DNA of 64,000 nucleotides from Acetobacter farinalis. Lineage in GTDB: Bacteria; Pseudomonadota; Alphaproteobacteria; Acetobacterales; Acetobacteraceae. The DNA is taken from NCBI RefSeq assembly GCF_026240015.1, contig NZ_JAPIUX010000001.1:620001-684000 (forward strand), in the 5' to 3' direction. Shown piece by piece: positions 43,348 to 52,646 of the stretch. Every line of letters starts with the position of its first letter. Position 1 is the first letter of the stretch. The notes beneath the pieces were generated by a model, which worked only from the letters and a program-made list of their open reading frames with translations, searched no databases and had not been told where the DNA came from. The position numbers and the translations under genes are program-made.

Positions 43348-44601
43348 ATGAGCACGCAACTGTCCCTCCCCAAGGATAAGATCCGCATTCTGCTGCTTGA
43401 AGGCATTCACGATAGTGCCGTCGCTCTTCTGAAAGCCAGCGGTTATGAAAATGTGGTTTGCCACAAGGGAGCGCTGGAAGGCGAAGCCCTGAAGAAAGCG
43501 CTGGAAGGTGTGCATATTGTCGGGATTCGCTCCCGCACACAGTTGACCAGAGAGGTCATAGAAAGTGCTGACCGCCTGATTGCCATTGGCTGCTTCTGCA
43601 TCGGGACCAATCAGGTTGATCTGGATGCCGCGCGGATGAACGGCATTCCCGTTTTCAACGCGCCTTACAGCAACACGCGCTCGGTGGCGGAACTCGTCAT
43701 GGGCGAAATTGTCATGCTCATGCGCCGTATTTTCCCCGGTTCTCTCGGCTGCCATCAGGGCCTGTGGAATAAATCCGCAGCCAATAGCTGGGAAGTGCGC
43801 GGCAAGACGCTTGGTATTGTTGGCTACGGCTCTATCGGCTCACAGCTTTCCGTGCTGGCTGAAGCCTTCGGCATGCGCGTGATTTATTATGATGTGGTGG
43901 ACAAGCTTGGCCACGGCAACGCCATACCGGTTGATACGCTGGAAGACCTGCTGAACCAGAGCGATGTGGTGAGCCTGCATGTGCCGCAGTTGCCGTCCAC
44001 AAAAAATCTGATGAAAGCGGAACAGATCCGCGCCATGAAAAAAGGCTCCTTCCTGATCAACAATGCCCGCGGCAATGTGGTTGATCTGGACGCGCTGGCT
44101 GAAGCCCTGAAGGACGGGCATCTGCTGGGTGCGGCGGTGGATGTGTTCCCCAAAGAGCCCAAAGGCCCGAATGACCGGCTGGAAACACCCCTGCTCGGGC
44201 TGGATAACGTGATCCTGACACCACATATCGGTGGCTCCACGGCGGAAGCGCAGGAACGTATTGGCGTGGAAGTAGCCCGCAAGCTCATTGAATATTCCGA
44301 TGTTGGCTCCACTTTTGGTGCGGTCAATTTTCCGGGGGTGCAACTGCCGCAGAGCCCGCGCGGGACACGCTTCATGCATGTGCACCACAACGTTCCGGGC
44401 ATGATGATGCGCCTGAACGAAATCTTCCTGAAGCAGACCTGCAATGTCACCGCCCAGTTCCTGCAGACTGATGGTGAGATTGGATATGTGGTTGTGGAAG
44501 CGGATACAGGGAAAAACAAGGATCTGGATGAGACCATCCTGCATGCCCTGCGCACTCTTGAGGGTACCGTGCGGGCCCGCCTGATCTATCAGGGGCATTG
44601 A
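43348..44601 (+). CDS. serA: D-3-phosphoglycerate dehydrogenase
   Basis: This 417-residue enzyme of the E. coli type opens serine synthesis. The substrate domain carries IVGIRSRTQLT and GCFCIGTNQVDL. The NAD Rossmann motif is GYGSIGSQLSVLAEAFGMRVIYYD, with catalytic Arg in INNARGNVVDL, Glu in KEPKGPND and His in LTPHIGGST. A C-terminal ACT domain (HVHHNVPGMMMRLNEIF) allows serine feedback. Serine feeds cysteine synthesis and uses sulfide from the cys cluster. It stands 99 bases after hisN and 26 before comM. Confidence 0.96.
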   Translation: MSTQLSLPKDKIRILLLEGIHDSAVALLKASGYENVVCHKGALEGEALKKALEGVHIVGIRSRTQLTREVIESADRLIAIGCFCIGTNQVDLDAARMNGIPVFNAPYSNTRSVAELVMGEIVMLMRRIFPGSLGCHQGLWNKSAANSWEVRGKTLGIVGYGSIGSQLSVLAEAFGMRVIYYDVVDKLGHGNAIPVDTLEDLLNQSDVVSLHVPQLPSTKNLMKAEQIRAMKKGSFLINNARGNVVDLDALAEALKDGHLLGAAVDVFPKEPKGPNDRLETPLLGLDNVILTPHIGGSTAEAQERIGVEVARKLIEYSDVGSTFGAVNFPGVQLPQSPRGTRFMHVHHNVPGMMMRLNEIFLKQTCNVTAQFLQTDGEIGYVVVEADTGKNKDLDETILHALRTLEGTVRARLIYQGH

Positions 44602-44627
44602 GAGCATAAGCCCCGGAGTCTGCGGGC

Positions 44628-46124
44628 GTGATCAATTCCCGCATCCGCAGCTTTGCCTTTGCCGGGATTGAGGCGCGCCCCGTGTGGGTGGAAGTCCAGA
44701 TTTCTTCAGGGCTTCCTGCGTTTCTGATTGTCGGCCTGCCTGACAAGGCTGTGGGTGAAGCGCGGGAGCGTGCGCGCGCTTCCCTCACCTCCATGGGAAT
44801 GGCGCTGCCGGCAAAGCGCATTGTCGTTAATCTTGTGCCCGCGGATATTCCCAAAGAAGGCTCACATTTTGATCTCCCCATAGCGCTGGCCCTGCTCTGC
44901 GCGATGGGGGTTCTTCCCGGCGAAGAGCTGGCCCGATTTGCCGCCTTGGGTGAATTGTCTCTGGATGGCCGGCTCAATCCGGTTGCGGGTGTGTTGTCTG
45001 CCTCCATTGAGGCCGCTGCCATGTCACAAGGGCTGATCTGCCCCGCCGTTCAGGCGGAAGAAGCCTTGTGTGGTGGGGATATCGCCATTCTGGGCGCGCC
45101 CACACTCCTCGCACTTCTCAACCATTTTAACGGGTTGCAAATTCTCTCCTCGCCTGAGTTTTCAGGCCGGGAGCAGGAGCCTGCCGAGCGGCTGCCTGAC
45201 CTTGCGGAAATCAAGGGAATGGAAACCGGGCGGCGTGCTCTGGAAATTGCCGCAGCCGGTGGGCATTCCCTGCTGCTGTCCGGCCCTCCTGGTGCGGGCA
45301 AATCCATGCTGGCGGCGCGCCTGCCGGGTTTGCTGCCGGACCTGACGCATCGGGAAAGTCTGGACGTGTCACGAATCTACAGTGCGGCGGGCCTGCTGCA
45401 AGGCGGCCGTCCCGTCAGGCGTCCACCATTCCGGGACCCTCACCATTCAGCAACCCTCCCCGCGCTGGTAGGGGGTGGTAATCGGGCGCGTCCGGGCGAA
45501 ATCAGTCTTGCAGACCACGGCGTTCTGTTTTTGGATGAGTTGCCCGAATTCTCCCGCCCCGTCCTTGAGGCTTTGCGACAGCCTCTGGAGACCGGGCGGG
45601 TGAGCATTGCCCGTGCGGCGTTTCACATCACCTACCCTGCCCGCTTTCAGCTCATCGCTGCCATGAACCCGTGCCGCTGCGGGTATCTGGGGGATGCGGG
45701 GAAAGAGTGCCGCAAGGCGCCTCGCTGTGGCGAGGAGTATATGGGCAGGCTTTCCGGGCCACTGCTTGACCGTATTGATATTCATGTAGCCATGCAGCCC
45801 TTTGTGCCGCTGGATTATCTTTCCGGCCCATCGGGAGAAGCCAGCGCGCCTGTCGCGGCGCGGGTGCGTGTTGCCCGGCAGAGGCAATATGCGCGGCATG
45901 ACGCCATGAAAAATGCACAGGCCACGCTGGAGCAGATGCCCATCACTCCGGCCGCACAGGAGATGGCGCAGAAGGTTGCAACGCGGTTTCGTTTCTCGGC
46001 GCGTGGATACACCCGGATGATCCGTGTTGCGCGCACCATTGCCGATCTCGCAGCAGAGGCGGATATTCTGCCAGCCCATGTTGCCGAAGCGGCGACATTT
46101 CGTCTCCGCTCCGGGCTTGATTGA
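44628..46124 (+). CDS. comM: YifB family Mg-chelatase-like AAA ATPase (ComM)
   Basis: The 498-residue protein has an N-terminal Lon-like domain (IRSFAFAGIEARPVWVEVQISSGLPAFLIVGLPDKAV). An AAA+ core follows, with Walker A SGPPGAGKSMLA near residues 221-232 and Walker B ADHGVLFLDELPEFSR. It ends in the Mg-chelatase C-terminal domain (RFSARGYTRMIRVARTIADL). A cysteine cluster (NPCRCGYLGDAGKECRKAPRC) is present. ComM is a helicase that promotes branch migration during integration of DNA in natural transformation. The start is GTG, which puts the SRIRSFAFAG block at the usual place. Confidence 0.93.
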   Translation: MINSRIRSFAFAGIEARPVWVEVQISSGLPAFLIVGLPDKAVGEARERARASLTSMGMALPAKRIVVNLVPADIPKEGSHFDLPIALALLCAMGVLPGEELARFAALGELSLDGRLNPVAGVLSASIEAAAMSQGLICPAVQAEEALCGGDIAILGAPTLLALLNHFNGLQILSSPEFSGREQEPAERLPDLAEIKGMETGRRALEIAAAGGHSLLLSGPPGAGKSMLAARLPGLLPDLTHRESLDVSRIYSAAGLLQGGRPVRRPPFRDPHHSATLPALVGGGNRARPGEISLADHGVLFLDELPEFSRPVLEALRQPLETGRVSIARAAFHITYPARFQLIAAMNPCRCGYLGDAGKECRKAPRCGEEYMGRLSGPLLDRIDIHVAMQPFVPLDYLSGPSGEASAPVAARVRVARQRQYARHDAMKNAQATLEQMPITPAAQEMAQKVATRFRFSARGYTRMIRVARTIADLAAEADILPAHVAEAATFRLRSGLD

Positions 46125-46151
46125 AAAACCTATGCGCTGAAAGGCGCGCGG

Positions 46152-47363
46152 TTATCCATGCGCTTTTAGCAGGGCCAGCCCCTGTTCGAGATCAGCAATC
46201 AGATCATCCGGGTTTTCAAGCCCGATTTGCAGGCGCATGGAGGGGCCTTCCGCCTCTGCGGGCGGAAAATTGCGCGTGATGCTTTTGCTGGTTGGCAGCA
46301 CGAGGCTTTCATAGCCTCCCCATGAGGCACCAATACCAAAAAGCTTCAGCCCGTTGATCATGGCCTCCATGGCGTTCTGGCTGAATGTGTCTTTCAGGAT
46401 GAAGCCGAAAAGGCTGCCAGCGCCCGTAAAGTCGCGCTTCCAGAAGAGATGGCCGGGGCATTCCGGAAAAGCGGGGTGCAATACCCGCGCCACTTCTGGT
46501 CTGTCTTTCAGCCACTGGGCAATCTGTAGGGCCGCGCGAGCCTGATGCGCCAGCCGCACACCCATTGTGTGCAGGCCACGCAAGGTCAGCCAGCAGTCAT
46601 CCGGCCCGGCGAGCTGGCCAAGCTGGATGGCGGTATCCCGCAGCAGATGCCAGTCTTCCTGTTTTGCAACCGTGACCGCTCCGGCAACGACATCGGAATG
46701 GCCGGAAGGATATTTGGTCAACGCCTGAATGGACACATCCACGCCATGGGCAAAGGGGGCAAAAATGCCGAAGCCCCACGTGTTGTCCATAATCAACCTC
46801 GCCCCATGAGCGTGTGCAACGCCTGCGAGCATGGGCACATCCTGCACTTCAAACGTATGGCTGCCCGGGCTTTCTGAAAACAGCACCCGCGTGTTGGGCT
46901 GCATCAGGCGGTTCAGTTCCTCGGCCGAGGCGCAGGGTGGGTAATAAGTTGTTTCCACCCCAAAGCGCTTGAGCACGCTATCCGCAAAACGGCGGGTGGG
47001 GTTATAGACGGAGTCTGGCAGCAGGCAGTGTTCACCTGCATTCAGAAACGCCAGAAGAGGCGTTGTGCAGGCGGCAAGGCCGGATGAAACCACCTGACAG
47101 TCTGTTCCACCTTCAATGACGGCAATGGCCTTTTCCAGCTCATGCTGCACCGGTGTGCCCATGGCGCCGTAAATATAGGCATGATCAAAGCGCTTCTGGC
47201 CCTGACGGCGCATATCTTCCAGCGTGGGAAACAGCACGGTGGAGCCGCGCGTCATGGGCATGTTGACAGGTACGCCTTCGGGGGCGGCTTCGGGTCTGGC
47301 CAGACGGGTCAGTGTGGAGGAGAGCTTGTCCCACCCCCCTGCGACATTGATGGCGGATGTCAT
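46152..47363 (-). CDS. metC: Cystathionine beta-lyase
   Basis: This 403-residue PLP enzyme of the Cys/Met metabolism family cleaves cystathionine to homocysteine for methionine synthesis. PLP contacts are YIYGAMGTPVQHELEKAIA (Tyr and Arg region), SSGLAACTTPLLAFL, the Asp in MDNTWGFG and the Schiff-base Lys217 in LTKYPSGHSDVVAG. The TWGFG following the Asp and the LTKY context point to MetC rather than MetB. The stop of sseA is 3 bases upstream on the same strand, so both are one unit of sulfur amino acid metabolism. Confidence 0.92.
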   Translation of the reverse strand: MTSAINVAGGWDKLSSTLTRLARPEAAPEGVPVNMPMTRGSTVLFPTLEDMRRQGQKRFDHAYIYGAMGTPVQHELEKAIAVIEGGTDCQVVSSGLAACTTPLLAFLNAGEHCLLPDSVYNPTRRFADSVLKRFGVETTYYPPCASAEELNRLMQPNTRVLFSESPGSHTFEVQDVPMLAGVAHAHGARLIMDNTWGFGIFAPFAHGVDVSIQALTKYPSGHSDVVAGAVTVAKQEDWHLLRDTAIQLGQLAGPDDCWLTLRGLHTMGVRLAHQARAALQIAQWLKDRPEVARVLHPAFPECPGHLFWKRDFTGAGSLFGFILKDTFSQNAMEAMINGLKLFGIGASWGGYESLVLPTSKSITRNFPPAEAEGPSMRLQIGLENPDDLIADLEQGLALLKAHG

Positions 47364-47366
47364 GCG

Positions 47367-48212
47367 TCAGTATCCTTTTGTCACAGGGGCGTCTGGCGTT
47401 GCACCCCATTCCGCCCATGATCCGTCATAAAGCGCCCCTTCGTCAAAACCCGCCAGCGCGAGACCTACATTGAGCACGGAGGCAGTCATGCCGGACCCGC
47501 AGGTTGTTACGGCTGGCTTGTTTTCCGGCAGGCCAGATTCAAGGAAAACCTGCCTGACATGGTCGGCCGGCAGAAATTGTCCGTTTTCTGCCAGCAGGGT
47601 TTTGTGAGGAATGTTGATGGCGTTCGGCATGTGTCCAGATGCCAGACCGGGGCGCGGTTCAGGAGCCTGCCCGTAAAAACGGGCGGCGGAGCGTGCATCC
47701 AGAACAGGGCGTGACGCACCGGTAACAATCTCCAGCATATCTCCCAGCCCTTTCAGGCGGGAAAAGTGGGGCTGGCAAAGGTAGGTCTGGGGGGAAGGTT
47801 TGTTCGGAGTGCCCTGTTCGACAGGAAGGTTTGCGTGCTGCCAGGCAGGGAGCCCCCCATCCAGAACCTGAACCGTATCATGCCCGAACAGTCTGGCCAT
47901 CCACCAGCCACGGCAGGCCGAGGCGGTATTGCCCTGATCATAAAAAACCACGTGTGTTGAACGGGTTATGCCCAGAGAGCCAAACAGATTCCCGAAGCGT
48001 GCCGCTGAGGGGACGGTATGGGGCTGCGTGCTTTCAGGGTCTGAAAACGCCGCAAGATCAAAACGCTGGCTGCCGGGAATATGCGCTGCCTGAAACGCCT
48101 CTTCCGGATCGCGTGTTTCTCCGGGCAGGAGGGTCGTGGCATCTAGCACACACAGGGGAGCGGTGCTTTTTTGCAGGAGGAGCAGGTCTTTTACGGTAAT
48201 CAGCGGAGACAT
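47367..48212 (-). CDS. sseA: 3-mercaptopyruvate/thiosulfate sulfurtransferase
   Basis: This 281-residue protein has two rhodanese domains. The inactive N-terminal one contains CVLDATTLLPGETRDPEEAFQAAHIPGSQRFDL. The C-terminal one has PVLDARSAARFYGQAPEPRPGLASGHMPNAINIP and the active loop CGSGMTAS with Cys238. The CGSGMTA loop is that of 3-mercaptopyruvate sulfurtransferases; thiosulfate enzymes have other loops. It moves sulfane sulfur to acceptors, and with metC forms a sulfur-metabolism pair. Confidence 0.92.
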   Translation of the reverse strand: MSPLITVKDLLLLQKSTAPLCVLDATTLLPGETRDPEEAFQAAHIPGSQRFDLAAFSDPESTQPHTVPSAARFGNLFGSLGITRSTHVVFYDQGNTASACRGWWMARLFGHDTVQVLDGGLPAWQHANLPVEQGTPNKPSPQTYLCQPHFSRLKGLGDMLEIVTGASRPVLDARSAARFYGQAPEPRPGLASGHMPNAINIPHKTLLAENGQFLPADHVRQVFLESGLPENKPAVTTCGSGMTASVLNVGLALAGFDEGALYDGSWAEWGATPDAPVTKGY

Positions 48213-48287
48213 GGTCTGGCTTTAACCCTTATGGCGGCAGACGGAAGCGCTGAGGGTAACGCAAGTCAGGCCATAAAGGTATCGTGT

Positions 48288-49160
48288 TCAGACTGCCCCG
48301 TGTTGCGCAACCAGTGTTTTGAGGCGTTCCATGGCGTCTTGTCCTTTCAGGGACGTCTGCCAGAGGGACTCAAGCATACGCTGGTGCGTGAGAACCGCTT
48401 CCGGAGAGGCGGTGATCATGGCCACACCGGACGTGTAGGCAGGGCAGCAGTCAGACCGGAACGGATTGATGGCAACAACGACCTGCTCACTCTTGCGCAT
48501 GTAAATGCACGGTGTGACCGTCATATTCTCCGGAATCACACTGAACTGCAAACCCATCGGGACGGAATCCATCAGGGTTATGATGTTCCGGATTTCCTGA
48601 ACCGCGACCTGACGCGCCTTCTGGCGCAGTGTTTCGGACATGGGCACATGAGCCCCTACCCCCTGCCTCAGGAACTCAACGACCAAGCCTTCAGGGAGCA
48701 TGGAAATAATGGAGGGCTTGCGCTGGTTATAAAGAGCGCGGCGGTTTGCCTGTGTGAGAATGGCAGGGGCAGCGTTTTCTTTCTGTTCAGGAAGGCTGGT
48801 ATGCGCTTCCTGCAGGATGACATCGTAAGCAGGAGACGTCACCTGATAGCAGATGGGGTCACAGATCTGGAGACTCTGCAGGACATCACTTTCAAGTGCG
48901 GTAAGTTTTTCAAAAAACCTGTTGGGACAGTTGTAATAATCGAATCCTACCCCCAGAAGGGTAAGAGGAGAGATTTTGAGAAGCTCAGCCAGCCGCTGGA
49001 CGGTATCCAGCTTGATGACTTCTCCTTTTTCATAACGATAAAGAGCCGCGCGGGAAACGCCCAGACGGGTGGCAATTTCATCAGCACGCATACCGGATTC
49101 AAGGCGAAAAGCCCTTAACTGCTGACCGATTTCACCAAGATGCATTGTGACTGCGGCCAT
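48288..49160 (-). CDS. XRE family transcriptional regulator with large C-terminal domain
   Basis: I start at the ATG ending 49160 because GAAGGTGAAAG precedes it; the frame is open to 49190. The 290-residue protein has a Cro/CI helix-turn-helix at about residues 10-60 (IGQQLRAFRLESGMRADEIATRLGVSRAALYRYEKGE). A roughly 220-residue domain of unknown ligand follows, with VSETLRQKARQVAVQEIRNII-like segments and a Cys pair (RSDCCPAYTSGV). Two CGTTAAT repeats 11 bases apart lie just upstream and may be its own operator. Confidence 0.85.
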   Translation of the reverse strand: MAAVTMHLGEIGQQLRAFRLESGMRADEIATRLGVSRAALYRYEKGEVIKLDTVQRLAELLKISPLTLLGVGFDYYNCPNRFFEKLTALESDVLQSLQICDPICYQVTSPAYDVILQEAHTSLPEQKENAAPAILTQANRRALYNQRKPSIISMLPEGLVVEFLRQGVGAHVPMSETLRQKARQVAVQEIRNIITLMDSVPMGLQFSVIPENMTVTPCIYMRKSEQVVVAINPFRSDCCPAYTSGVAMITASPEAVLTHQRMLESLWQTSLKGQDAMERLKTLVAQHGAV

Positions 49161-49214
49161 AGCTTTCACCTTCATGAATACGTAGGGCATGAAAAAAACA
49201 TTTATTAATTATGT

Positions 49215-49236
49215 CGTTAATAATACGTTAATTAAC
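49215..49236 (-). promoter_or_regulatory. Candidate operator: CGTTAAT repeats upstream of the XRE regulator
   Basis: CGTTAAT occurs at 49215-49221 and 49226-49232, spaced by 11 bases (one helix turn). The second copy is part of the perfect palindrome GTTAATTAAC (49227-49236). The region is AT-rich and 55-76 bases upstream of the chosen start. Autoregulation is inferred. Confidence 0.4.
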
Positions 49237-49364
49237 ACATTGTAAAGTCTCGTGGTGTCGGTGCTATGCCAGAATAAGGCGCGGGATTCTGTATGCCTGC
49301 CTTACGGTACAGACAATGCTTCAAGGCACCAGACAAAGGGCCGGATCCGTGGTTTACTGATCCC

Positions 49365-50456
49365 ATGATGGATGGCCTGACCCTGACGACAGAACGTATC
49401 ATGCTCGCTTTGCTGCTGGGCGGCATTGCCTATGGGTGCATTATTGTCCTTGCGCCCTTCTCATCAGCCATCCTGTGGGCTGGCGTGCTGACATACGCGA
49501 CGTGGCCTGTTTTCCAGTATTTGCGCCGCCGCATGAACGCCCTAGCCGCCAGCCTGATCATGACATGCCTGTGCGCTGTCGGGTTTGTCATTCCGCTGGC
49601 GTTTCTGGCGTCAACCACTATCGCGGCCAGCCCGCGCTGGGCGGAGCGCCTGAATACCCTGTTCAGCTTTTCCCACGAGCTTCCCCCTCCCCCCGCCTGG
49701 CTGGCAGGTTTGCCCATGGTCGGGCAGGATATGGCCAATCAGTGGCAGCACTGGAGCCATGATGTTGATCACCTCGGGGCCAGTCTGCGGCCCTATGCGG
49801 GAGACATCATCCAGTCCCTGCTGGTGCTCTTCATGCAGGTGGCGAATGGTGCGCTGCATCTGGTCATGGCGCTGTTCATTGCGTTCTTTTTCTGGCTGAG
49901 CGGTTCTTCTCTTGGGGATACGCTCAAGGCCGTCATAACGCGCATTGCCGGTCCGCACGCGGGCCGACACCTGCATATTATCGGCGGTACGGTGCGCGGC
50001 ACGGTTTACGGCATTCTGGGCACGGCCATTATTCAGGGAACACTGACCGGGATCGGTTTCTGGCTGACCAATCTGGCAGAGCCCGTCATGTTTGGTGTTC
50101 TGGCGGCTTTTCTGGCGGTACTGCCCATTGGCGCGCCCCTTGTCTGGGTTCCGGCCGCGCTGTGGCTGCTGGCGGAGCATCACGTCTGGAATGGTGTATT
50201 TCTGCTCCTTTACGGGCTTCTGCTTATTTCCGGGGCTGATCATATTATTCGCCCGCTCTTTATCGCGCGCGGCAGCAAGCTGCCTTACCTCCTGACGGTG
50301 CTGGGTGTTATTGGCGGCGTGATGGCCTTTGGAGGCTTGGGTATTTTTCTGGGGCCTATTCTTCTGGCCGTGGGATACACGCTTACTGTGGAATTTGCAG
50401 CAGAGGAGCAGCCTTCCCATACTCCTGCTGAAGATCAAAGGAGACTGCCTACATGA
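49365..50456 (+). CDS. AI-2E family transporter (TqsA/PerM-like permease)
   Basis: From ATG 49365 the protein has about 363 residues and roughly seven to eight membrane segments. These include IMLALLLGGIAYGCIIVLAPF, MALFIAFFFWLSGSS, and the paired helices FGVLAAFLAVLPIGAPLVWVPAALWLL and VLGVIGGVMAFGGLGIFLGPILLAVGYTL. The VIGGVMAFGGLGIFLGPI block is the most conserved part of this family. Members export autoinducer-2 or act as sodium/proton antiporters; most are uncharacterised. A start 24 codons upstream is open. It overlaps the EEP gene by 4 bases. Confidence 0.87.
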   Translation: MMDGLTLTTERIMLALLLGGIAYGCIIVLAPFSSAILWAGVLTYATWPVFQYLRRRMNALAASLIMTCLCAVGFVIPLAFLASTTIAASPRWAERLNTLFSFSHELPPPPAWLAGLPMVGQDMANQWQHWSHDVDHLGASLRPYAGDIIQSLLVLFMQVANGALHLVMALFIAFFFWLSGSSLGDTLKAVITRIAGPHAGRHLHIIGGTVRGTVYGILGTAIIQGTLTGIGFWLTNLAEPVMFGVLAAFLAVLPIGAPLVWVPAALWLLAEHHVWNGVFLLLYGLLLISGADHIIRPLFIARGSKLPYLLTVLGVIGGVMAFGGLGIFLGPILLAVGYTLTVEFAAEEQPSHTPAEDQRRLPT

Positions 50457-51157
50457 GGCGTCATTTTCTCCGTCTCATTGATGGCCACCGTCGGAAAAAT
50501 GCTCTTCATCGCATGACAGAGGGAGAGCAGGACTGCACCAGAATCATCAGCTGGAACCTGCTGCGCCGCACAGGGGCGACCGTGCATGATGTCATTGCGC
50601 TGATCGAAGCGGAAAAGCCCGATATCCTCCTGATGCAGGAAGCAACGGCTGAAATTGATGTTCTGCCCGATCTGGTGGGCGGATTTTATGCACGCGCTCC
50701 CCTGCCCGGCCGCATACATGGTCCTGCCTGCTGGAGCCTGACACCATTTGCCCGCGCGCCGCGGGCCTGCACCATTCCGTCCGGCGCCATGGTGAAGCGG
50801 CATGCGCAGATCATTGATTACGGAGCATTTTCTCTGGCCAATGTGCATCTGTCTCACGGGCAGGTGCTGAACCGGCGGCAGTTGCGCCGTATCGCGGCTC
50901 TGCTGCATGCGCCCTGCGCCATTCTGGGAGACTTTAATCTGGTCGGCCCCACAATGGTGCCGGGCTTCCGTGATGTCGGGCCTAAAGCGCCGACGCACCG
51001 GATGGTGGATATGGTGCCATTACGGATTGACCGGTGTCTGGTGGAAGGCATGACCTGCCTGAACGCAAGAGTCCTGCCGGTTTTTGCGTCTGATCACCGA
51101 CCGATTTCTGTCAGTCTCCGGCCCGATATCAGGGTTCTGGCCGCTGTTGCATCATAG
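50453..51157 (+). CDS. Endonuclease/exonuclease/phosphatase (EEP) family protein
   Basis: The 234-residue enzyme has EEP superfamily motifs in order: IISWNLLRR (Asn metal ligand), ILLMQEAT (Glu), LANVHLSHGQ (His), CAILGDFNLVGP (Asp and Asn) and FASDHRPISVSL (catalytic Asp-His). No signal peptide is evident. Substrates in this superfamily range from DNA to phospholipids; the context beside a permease and cardiolipin synthase might hint at lipid or envelope work, which is only a suggestion. It is coupled to the permease gene by an ATGA overlap. Confidence 0.83.
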   Translation: MRRHFLRLIDGHRRKNALHRMTEGEQDCTRIISWNLLRRTGATVHDVIALIEAEKPDILLMQEATAEIDVLPDLVGGFYARAPLPGRIHGPACWSLTPFARAPRACTIPSGAMVKRHAQIIDYGAFSLANVHLSHGQVLNRRQLRRIAALLHAPCAILGDFNLVGPTMVPGFRDVGPKAPTHRMVDMVPLRIDRCLVEGMTCLNARVLPVFASDHRPISVSLRPDIRVLAAVAS

Positions 51158-51186
51158 AGACCTGGGCGAAAATGCATGCCCGCCGT

Positions 51187-52614
51187 TCACAGGTAGGGCA
51201 TGAACAGTCTGGCTGTGGCATCACGGATCTGGATCAGCTTGTTGCGTTTGTCGAGATCATGATGGGTCAGGCGGCGGTTTCTGTGCCGACAGATAAAGTC
51301 ATCCAGAGTTTCGGCCATCACGACATCATAGGTCTCCAGATTGATCTCGAAATTCAGCCGAAGGCTGCGGATGTCGAGATTGGAGCTCCCGACAAATGAC
51401 CATGCCCGGTCTACTACCATCAGCTTGGAATGATTGAAGGGCGGGTTTACCCACCAGACCCGCACGCCTGAATCCAGCAAGGGCGCAATATTGGCGGCAC
51501 ATGCCCAGTCCAGCGGCAGATGATTGCTTCTCAGGGGGATCACCACATCCACCTGAACGCCGCGCAGCGCCGCAAGACCCAGTTCAGCCATCAGGCGTGA
51601 CCCCGGCAGGAAGTACGGGGTCATGAGTCTGATCTGCCGGCGAGCCAGAGTCGCGGCCTGCAGCATGGTATATTCAATTTTTTCGAGGTCTGTGTCCGGC
51701 CCCGCTGTCACAATACGTGCGACGGACTCTCCCGTGCTCTTATGCTCCTTGAAGTAGATGTCCCCTTCCAGCGTTTCCTGCGTCGCGAAAGACCAGTCCC
51801 ACGCAATGGCTTCAGCCAGTTGCTTCACCACCGGTCCTTCAAGCATGAAATGTGTATCGGAAACGGGGGATGGCGGGTTTCTGGAAACCAGATTTTCATC
51901 ACCGATATTCAGGCCTCCCATGAATCCGATCTTGCCGTCCGCCACCAGAATTTTCCGATGGTTGCGCAGATTGATGAAGGGCATGCGCCAGGGGAGCAGG
52001 GAGTGCATGAAGCGCGCGCACGGAACCCCTGCCCGCCTGAGCCTGTGGTAGACGGGAGAGAGAAAATAACCGCTTCCAATTCCATCAACCAGAACACGTA
52101 CCTGCACGCCGCGTTTTTGGGCGGCAATCAGCTTTTCAATAAACTCTCCGCCAATCTGGTCATTCCGGAAAATATAGGAGCAGAGCAGAACACTGTGCTC
52201 CGCATTATCAATAGCCTGGAGCATGTGAGGATAGGCACCATCTCCATCATGCAGGGTGGTGATGGTATTGCCCCCCACCAGTGGTCTGCTGGTCAGCTTG
52301 CCCACCATCAGGGCGAGCGGTGCAAACTGCCCATCCAGTTCCCTGTTCCATGAGGAGCTGTGTGAGTCTTCAAACCGGTGGGATGAGCGGCCACGCACCA
52401 ATTTTTTTGCCAACCGGCGCACGCGGTTGATTCCGAACATGACGTAGAGCACTGTCCCCAAAACTGGCATGAGAATGCAAATGCCAATCCAGCCGATTGC
52501 TGAGGACGTGTTCCGTTTTGTAAGAAGAATATGCAGTGCGACACCTGTCACCAGCACAAAACGAATGATCGTGAGTGTCAGGAGGGAAAGATGCGGCAGG
52601 GTATCAAACGTCAT
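51187..52614 (-). CDS. cls: Cardiolipin synthase (phospholipase D type)
   Basis: The start at 52614 (MTFDTLPHLSLLTL) gives 475 residues; the longer frame adds 18. Two N-terminal membrane helices (FVLVTGVALHILLTK, then SSAIGWIGICILMPVLGTVLYVMFGINRVR) are followed by two HKD domains. The first is HRKILVADGKIGFMGGLNIGDE and the second HSKLMVVDRAWSFVGSSNLDIRS. The enzyme joins two phosphatidylglycerol molecules to form cardiolipin at the inner membrane. The SSAIGW segment in the second helix is typical of ClsA. It converges with the EEP gene and diverges from yraN. Confidence 0.94.
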   Translation of the reverse strand: MTFDTLPHLSLLTLTIIRFVLVTGVALHILLTKRNTSSAIGWIGICILMPVLGTVLYVMFGINRVRRLAKKLVRGRSSHRFEDSHSSSWNRELDGQFAPLALMVGKLTSRPLVGGNTITTLHDGDGAYPHMLQAIDNAEHSVLLCSYIFRNDQIGGEFIEKLIAAQKRGVQVRVLVDGIGSGYFLSPVYHRLRRAGVPCARFMHSLLPWRMPFINLRNHRKILVADGKIGFMGGLNIGDENLVSRNPPSPVSDTHFMLEGPVVKQLAEAIAWDWSFATQETLEGDIYFKEHKSTGESVARIVTAGPDTDLEKIEYTMLQAATLARRQIRLMTPYFLPGSRLMAELGLAALRGVQVDVVIPLRSNHLPLDWACAANIAPLLDSGVRVWWVNPPFNHSKLMVVDRAWSFVGSSNLDIRSLRLNFEINLETYDVVMAETLDDFICRHRNRRLTHHDLDKRNKLIQIRDATARLFMPYL

Positions 52615-52646
52615 GTGGTGCAGTGCTTCCAAAAAGGAATAAACAT

